Shown piece after piece: positions 11,222-14,719 of a stretch of 14,719 bases of DNA (positions within the stretch are counted from its first letter, which is position 1; every line of letters begins with the position of its first letter). The stretch spans positions 1 to 14,719 of the forward strand of contig DGIZ01000153.1 in NCBI GenBank assembly GCA_002386585.1, written 5' to 3'. Source of the stretch: Brevundimonas sp. UBA4609. GTDB taxonomy: Bacteria; Pseudomonadota; Alphaproteobacteria; Caulobacterales; Caulobacteraceae. The notes below the pieces were generated by a model. It did no database searches. It was not told where the DNA came from and worked only from the letters and a program-made list of their open reading frames with translations. The position numbers and the translations under genes were made by a program.

Positions 11222-11300
11222 CCGCTGGCCGCGCCATGCCCGCAGGCAAGTGTGTTGACGCGACCCCGGCTGGGATATGCCGGAAGCTACTCCCCAACGG
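11222..11300 (-). promoter_or_regulatory. yybP-ykoY manganese riboswitch aptamer in the mntP leader
   Basis: On the minus strand the closing stem is CCGTTGG (11300-11294) with CCAGCGG (11228-11222). The invariant GGGGAGTAGC lies at 11295-11286. It is followed by a P2 hairpin CCGGC...GCCGG and then CGTCAACACACTTG (11260-11247), matching the conserved CGUCAACAUACU segment. Gene context (mntP) is the classical one for this Mn2+-sensing class. Immediately downstream the RNA reads GGATCACCTCC, an anti-Shine-Dalgarno-like run that may belong to the expression platform. Confidence 0.88.
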
Positions 11301-11415
11301 CCGCCCCTCTAACGCCTCGTTCCGAGTCTATCAACCCGCACATGGCCAAAGGCGACAAGACGCCCCATCTGTGCTAGACGCCGCCGCTTCACCCTTCGCC
11401 GCAGGACATCCGCCC

Positions 11416-12591
11416 TTGAGCATTTCGCTCGATCTCACGCGCGCCAGCGCCCCCGTTCAGGGCATGGTCAAGACGCCCGTCAACCTCAGCGGTCTGACGC
11501 GCGACGAGCTGCGCCAGGCCCTGATCGACGCCGGAATCTGCCCGCCGGAGAAGGCCCGGATGCGCGCCTCCCAGGTGTGGCGCTGGATTCACCACTACGG
11601 CGTGACCGACTTCGCCCTGATGAGCGACGTGGCCAAGGACACCCGCGCCAAGCTGGCCGAGGCCTTCACCCTGGCCCGTCCTGAGATCGTCGAGCGCCAG
11701 GTGTCCAAGGACGGCACCCGCAAATGGCTGATCCGCACGGCGCCGGGCATCGAGATCGAGACGGTCTACATTCCCGACGTGGGCCGGGCCGGCGCCCTGT
11801 GCGTCTCGTCCCAGGTCGGCTGCACCCTGAACTGCACCTTCTGCCACACCGGCACGCAGAAGCTGGTCCGCAACCTGACGACGGCCGAGATCGTGGCCCA
11901 GGTCCAGGTGGCCCGCGACGACCTGGACGAGTGGCCCTCGCCCAAGGAAGACCGCCGCCTGTCCAACATCGTCTTCATGGGCATGGGCGAGCCGCTCTAC
12001 AATCTGGACCACGTCGCCAACGCCATCGACATCATTTCCGACAATGAGGGCATCGCACTGTCGCGGCGTCGGATCACGGTGTCGACCTCGGGCGTGGTTC
12101 CACAGCTGAACGCCCTGGGCGAGCGCACGGCGGCCATGCTGGCCATCAGCCTGCACGCCACCAACGATCCCCTGCGCGACCGACTGGTGCCGCTGAACAA
12201 GAAGTATCCGCTGGACCAGCTGATGGCCGCCATCCGCGCCTATCCCGGCCTGTCCAACGCGCGCCGGGTGACGTTCGAATACGTCATGTTGAAGGGCGTC
12301 AACGACAGCCCGGCCGAGGCGCGCGCCTTGATCAAGCTGATCGAGGGCATTCCGTCCAAGGTCAACCTGATCCCGTTCAACCCCTGGCCCGGCACGGATT
12401 ATCAGTGCTCGGACTGGAAGACGATCGAGACCTTCGCCGCCATCCTGAACAAGGCCGGCTACGCCTCGCCCATCCGCACCCCGCGCGGCCGCGACATCCT
12501 GGCCGCCTGCGGCCAGCTCAAGTCCGAGAGCGAGAAGCAGCGGGCCTCGGCGCGTCTGAAAGCTGAGCGCGAAGAGGTCGACGCGGCCTGA
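11416..12591 (+). CDS. rlmN: Dual-specificity RNA methyltransferase RlmN (23S rRNA A2503 / tRNA A37, C2 methyl)
   Basis: This radical-SAM enzyme methylates C2 of A2503 in 23S rRNA and A37 in some tRNAs. I chose the TTG at 11416 (product begins [14 protein letters not shown]) with AGGA at 11402-11405; the frame is open to 11236 but that part overlaps the mntP riboswitch and lacks family likeness. In the 391-residue product the radical-SAM cluster is C136-x3-C140-x2-C143 ([13 protein letters not shown]). The two mechanistic cysteines are C129 (LCVSSQVGC) and C365 (DILAACGQL). Other marks are [26 protein letters not shown] and the substrate segment [23 protein letters not shown]. It diverges from mntP over a ~290-base spacer. 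Confidence 0.98.
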   Translation: MSISLDLTRASAPVQGMVKTPVNLSGLTRDELRQALIDAGICPPEKARMRASQVWRWIHHYGVTDFALMSDVAKDTRAKLAEAFTLARPEIVERQVSKDGTRKWLIRTAPGIEIETVYIPDVGRAGALCVSSQVGCTLNCTFCHTGTQKLVRNLTTAEIVAQVQVARDDLDEWPSPKEDRRLSNIVFMGMGEPLYNLDHVANAIDIISDNEGIALSRRRITVSTSGVVPQLNALGERTAAMLAISLHATNDPLRDRLVPLNKKYPLDQLMAAIRAYPGLSNARRVTFEYVMLKGVNDSPAEARALIKLIEGIPSKVNLIPFNPWPGTDYQCSDWKTIETFAAILNKAGYASPIRTPRGRDILAACGQLKSESEKQRASARLKAEREEVDAA

Positions 12592-12602
12592 GCGACCATC
12601 CG

Positions 12603-12621
12603 GGTGGACGCTTTGTCCGCC
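12603..12621 (+). terminator. Weak stem-loop after rlmN
   Basis: GGTGGAC (12603-12609) and GTCCGCC (12615-12621) form a 7-bp stem with one wobble and a GCTTT loop, 12 bases past the rlmN stop. No T run follows, so intrinsic termination is doubtful. Confidence 0.3.
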
Positions 12622-12718
12622 GACTGTGGCGCGGGCGCCCTAGCGGAAGCGCCGAGCTTTCGGGCAAGGGTGTTTTTGTTTCGTTCCCCTTCAGGCTGGG
12701 AGGCTAGGGTTCGTCGTC

Positions 12719-13162
12719 ATGGAGACCTCGTCGTTGCCGGGCGTTCTGTCGACTCCTGAACTCCAGGCGTTCGCGACGGGCTTTCCGATCCTGATGCTGC
12801 ACCTGGCCGTGACGTTCGGCCTGCTGGCGGCGGGGGCGGCGGTCTACGCCCTGCTGACTCCGTGGCGCGAGATCGCCCTGATCCGCCAGGGCAATCCGGC
12901 CGCCGCCGTGGCCTTCGCCGGGGTGCTGGTCGGCCTGGCCATTCCGCTGGCGGTGTCCCTGTCGGTGTCGACCTCGATCCGCGACATCGCCATCTGGGGC
13001 GTGGCGACGGTGGTGCTGCAACTGCTGGCCTTCCGCGTCGTCGACTTCCTGCTGCACGGCCTGCCGCAACGCATTGAGAAGGGCGAGACCTCCGCCGCCG
13101 TGGTCCTGGCCGGGGCCAAGCTGTCGACCGCCCTGATCCTGGCGGCCGCCCTGACGGGTTGA
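12719..13162 (+). CDS. DUF350 family inner-membrane protein
   Basis: This 147-residue protein has four hydrophobic segments, about residues 20-47, 60-82, 92-110 and 127-146, arranged as two similar two-helix units. The phrase EIALIRQGNPAAAVAFAGVLVGLAIPLA (51-78) is the DUF350 hallmark, including the conserved NxAAA segment at the start of helix two. DUF350 (YjfL-like) proteins sit in the inner membrane; their role is not established. The start ATG at 12719 has GGGAGG around 12698-12703. It is followed after ten bases by a serine-protease-like gene, so the two form an operon and possibly one envelope function. I am confident of the family, not of a function. Confidence 0.85.
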   Translation: METSSLPGVLSTPELQAFATGFPILMLHLAVTFGLLAAGAAVYALLTPWREIALIRQGNPAAAVAFAGVLVGLAIPLAVSLSVSTSIRDIAIWGVATVVLQLLAFRVVDFLLHGLPQRIEKGETSAAVVLAGAKLSTALILAAALTG

Positions 13163-13172
13163 GGGGGCGGCC

Positions 13173-13997
13173 TTGCGCTTTCCCCACCTTCCCGACTGGA
13201 CCATCTACGCCGCCGTCATCGGCGTGATCCTGATCGCCTCCCTGAACCGGGGCGAGCGCGCCGATGCGCCGCACGACTTGCCTGAAGATGAAACGGCGGG
13301 GCCTCTGCTGGGGCCGATCACGCCCTTCGATCCCTCTGTCACGGTCAACACCTCGGACGAGCATGAGCCGGTGTCTGGCACGGCCTTCTCCATCGCCGGG
13401 GACGGCCGCTGGATCACCGCACGTCATGTGGTCGAGGGCTGCCGCAAGCCCGCGCTGGTGATCGACAAGACCCGCGCCCTGGCCGCCGACGTGCGCCTGG
13501 CGGCGCGGGCGGACGTGGCCCTGTTGCTGACCGACGGCGGGCCGCCCGCCCTGCCGATCGCGCCCCAGGCGCCGCTCTACAAGGGCCAGCGCGCCTTCCA
13601 CCCCGGCTTCCCTCAGGGCCAGCCGGGCGAGGTGGCTTCGCGTCTGATCGGCCGCGAGACGCTGAAGATTCGCGGCCACCGCTCCTATGACGAGCCGGTG
13701 CTGGCTTGGGCCGAGGCCGGACGCACGCGAGGGCTGAAGGGCACGCTGTCGGGCCTGTCGGGCGCGCCTGTGCTGGATCGTCGCGGGCGGGTGCTGGGGG
13801 TGACCATCGCCGAGTCGCCCCGGCGCGGCCGCATCTACACCACGGCGCCCGACACCTTCGTCCCCACGGTCGGCGCCCAGCAGCGCGCCGATGAAGCCGC
13901 CCTGGGCCAGGCCGTGACGACCCAGAACTACGGCGCCGTCTCCGACCGCCTGCGTCAGGACCTGCGCGTCGCCCAGGTGGTCTGCCTGACGACGTGA
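13173..13997 (+). CDS. Membrane-anchored trypsin-like serine protease
   Basis: This 274-residue protein has an N-terminal hydrophobic segment (residues ~9-24, WTIYAAVIGVILIASL) that serves as anchor or uncleaved signal, so the domain faces the periplasm. A chymotrypsin-fold protease domain follows, with the triad visible: H85 in GTAFSI...WITARHVV, D114 in ARADVALL and S196 in TLSGLSGAPV. GVTIAES near 209-215 is the usual strand after the catalytic Ser. C90 in VEGC lies just after the His. The TTG start at 13173 is supported by GAGGGGGCGG upstream and by the 10-base gap from the DUF350 gene. Substrate is unknown; a stress or envelope protease role is inferred. No PDZ domain is present, so it is not a full DegP. 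Confidence 0.85.
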   Translation: MRFPHLPDWTIYAAVIGVILIASLNRGERADAPHDLPEDETAGPLLGPITPFDPSVTVNTSDEHEPVSGTAFSIAGDGRWITARHVVEGCRKPALVIDKTRALAADVRLAARADVALLLTDGGPPALPIAPQAPLYKGQRAFHPGFPQGQPGEVASRLIGRETLKIRGHRSYDEPVLAWAEAGRTRGLKGTLSGLSGAPVLDRRGRVLGVTIAESPRRGRIYTTAPDTFVPTVGAQQRADEAALGQAVTTQNYGAVSDRLRQDLRVAQVVCLTT

Positions 13998-14031
13998 TCC
14001 AGGCGACCAGACCGGCGTAGCCTGAACGAGA

Positions 14032-14060
14032 AACGCCTCCCCATGCGATGGGGAGGCGTT
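14032..14060. terminator. Bidirectional intrinsic terminator
   Basis: AACGCCTCCCCAT (14032-14044) and ATGGGGAGGCGTT (14048-14060) form a perfect 13-bp stem with a GCG loop. A T-rich run follows on the + strand (CTGTCTTTTAC), and TTCTCGTTC follows on the minus strand. It lies between the convergent ends of the protease gene and the M16 peptidase gene and serves both. Confidence 0.92.
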
Positions 14061-14067
14061 CTGTCTT

Positions 14068-14719
14068 TTACTTCAGCGTGGCGCTGTCCAGGTTCAGTTC
14101 GGTCAGCGGGATGACCTCGACTTCGGGGTATTTCGCTCTCAGGCCGTCGATGAACTTCGAGGCGTCGCCGACCACGACCAGGCTGGCCCGGTCGGTCGGC
14201 AGATGCTCGGCGAAGGCCGCCTCGACCTGTTGCGGCGTGACTGCGCGCACGCGTCCGGCGTAGTCGGCCAGGTCGCTCATCGGCAGGTCGTAGAGGGCCA
14301 GGTTGGCGACCAGGCCGCCCAGGCCGTCGACCGTCTCCAGCGAGCGGCCGAAGGCGCCGATCAGGGTGGCGCGACGCGGAGCCAGTTCGGTCTCGGTCGC
14401 CGGGGCGTCGCCCAGCTTGCCGATCTCGGCCAGCATCAGCTCGACCACCTCGGTCGCCGACTCGTTCTTGGTCTGGGTCGAGGCGGTGAAGACGCCCGTG
14501 TCCGCCCGCGCGCCCAGCGACGATCCGGCGCCGTAGGACAGGCCCTTCTCGATGCGGATCTTCTGGTTCAGCCGCGAGGAGTAGCCGCCGCCCAGCAGGG
14601 TGTTGCCGACCGTCAGCGGGAAGAAGTCGGCGTCGGTGCGGCTGACGCCGCGGATGGCGGCGACGACCGCCGCCTGTCCGGCGCCCGGCTGGTCGATGAC
14701 GACGACGCGCGGCGCCAGG
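14068..14719 (-). CDS. M16 family (insulinase-like) peptidase, C-terminal domain, 5'-truncated by the window
   Basis: The frame stays open to the window edge, giving the last 216 residues. The stretch LLGGGYSSRLNQKIRIEKGL followed by SYGAGSSLGAR is the hallmark of the second M16 domain, with the R...Y pair that helps bind the substrate backbone. QPGAGQAAVVAAIRGVSRTDADFFPLTVGNTLL precedes it. Zinc-binding HxxEH belongs to the first domain and would lie outside the window, so catalytic competence cannot be judged. The C-terminal part (VTPQQVEAAFAEHLPTDRASLVVVGDASKF) is also typical. The family members degrade short peptides, usually in the periplasm. Transcription ends at the hairpin eight bases beyond the stop. 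Confidence 0.93.
   Translation of the reverse strand, partial: LAPRVVVIDQPGAGQAAVVAAIRGVSRTDADFFPLTVGNTLLGGGYSSRLNQKIRIEKGLSYGAGSSLGARADTGVFTASTQTKNESATEVVELMLAEIGKLGDAPATETELAPRRATLIGAFGRSLETVDGLGGLVANLALYDLPMSDLADYAGRVRAVTPQQVEAAFAEHLPTDRASLVVVGDASKFIDGLRAKYPEVEVIPLTELNLDSATLK

Noticed and set aside
11236..11415. N-terminal extension of RlmN to 11236
   Set aside because: It overlaps the mntP riboswitch and does not look like RlmN; the TTG at 11416 gives the usual N-terminus.
12717..13679. 320-codon minus-strand frame over the DUF350 and protease genes
   Set aside because: Its translation is low-complexity Arg/Pro/Gly typical of antisense shadows in GC-rich DNA.
1..14719. CRISPR arrays, insertion sequences, rRNA genes
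   Set aside because: No regularly spaced repeats, transposase-like frames or rRNA stretches were seen.

Overview
The window is very GC-rich. Its chromosomal genes (RlmN with a TTG start, a MntP-type manganese pump behind a manganese riboswitch, a DUF350 membrane protein, a trypsin-like protease, an M16 peptidase) together with a GTTC-N7-GTTC LexA box point to an alphaproteobacterium, most likely Caulobacteraceae (Brevundimonas-like). The genus is inferred from gene style only.

Positions 1 to about 10,130 look like the right part of a prophage. First come late genes on the + strand. These are the C-terminal part of a long tail fibre or tail-tip protein with two tandem copies of a divergent beta-rich module, then two small unknown proteins. 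A compact lysis cassette follows: two small membrane proteins (holin candidates), an M15 peptidase endolysin, and an Rz/Rz1-like spanin pair in which the outer lipoprotein gene starts inside the inner one in another frame. A hairpin-rich spacer of about 160 bases (4894-5053) separates this from a minus-strand block.

The minus-strand block (9096 down to 5054) holds ten closely packed genes, several linked by ATGA overlaps. In order of transcription they are a 54-aa and a 60-aa protein, two zinc-ribbon proteins, an SRAP (YedK/HMCES-type) abasic-site protein, three small unknown proteins, a bacterial Ku and a YfbU-family protein. A D12-class adenine methyltransferase (Dam-like) is transcribed divergently on the + strand. 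The control region between them carries a LexA-type SOS box, a 14-bp inverted repeat and a strong palindrome. I read this as an SOS-linked DNA repair and DNA modification cargo of the phage. That is an inference, but the individual gene calls for Ku, SRAP, the methyltransferase and YfbU are solid.

From about 10,232 onward the content is ordinary chromosome: a small lipoprotein and mntP on the minus strand, with a recognisable yybP-ykoY aptamer in the mntP leader; then rlmN, the DUF350 gene and the serine-protease-like gene on the + strand; a strong convergent terminator; and the C-terminal half of an M16 peptidase cut by the window end. No integrase, tRNA gene, IS element, rRNA or CRISPR array was found. 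The prophage/chromosome junction should lie in 10,128-10,231, but no att repeat can be shown from this window alone.
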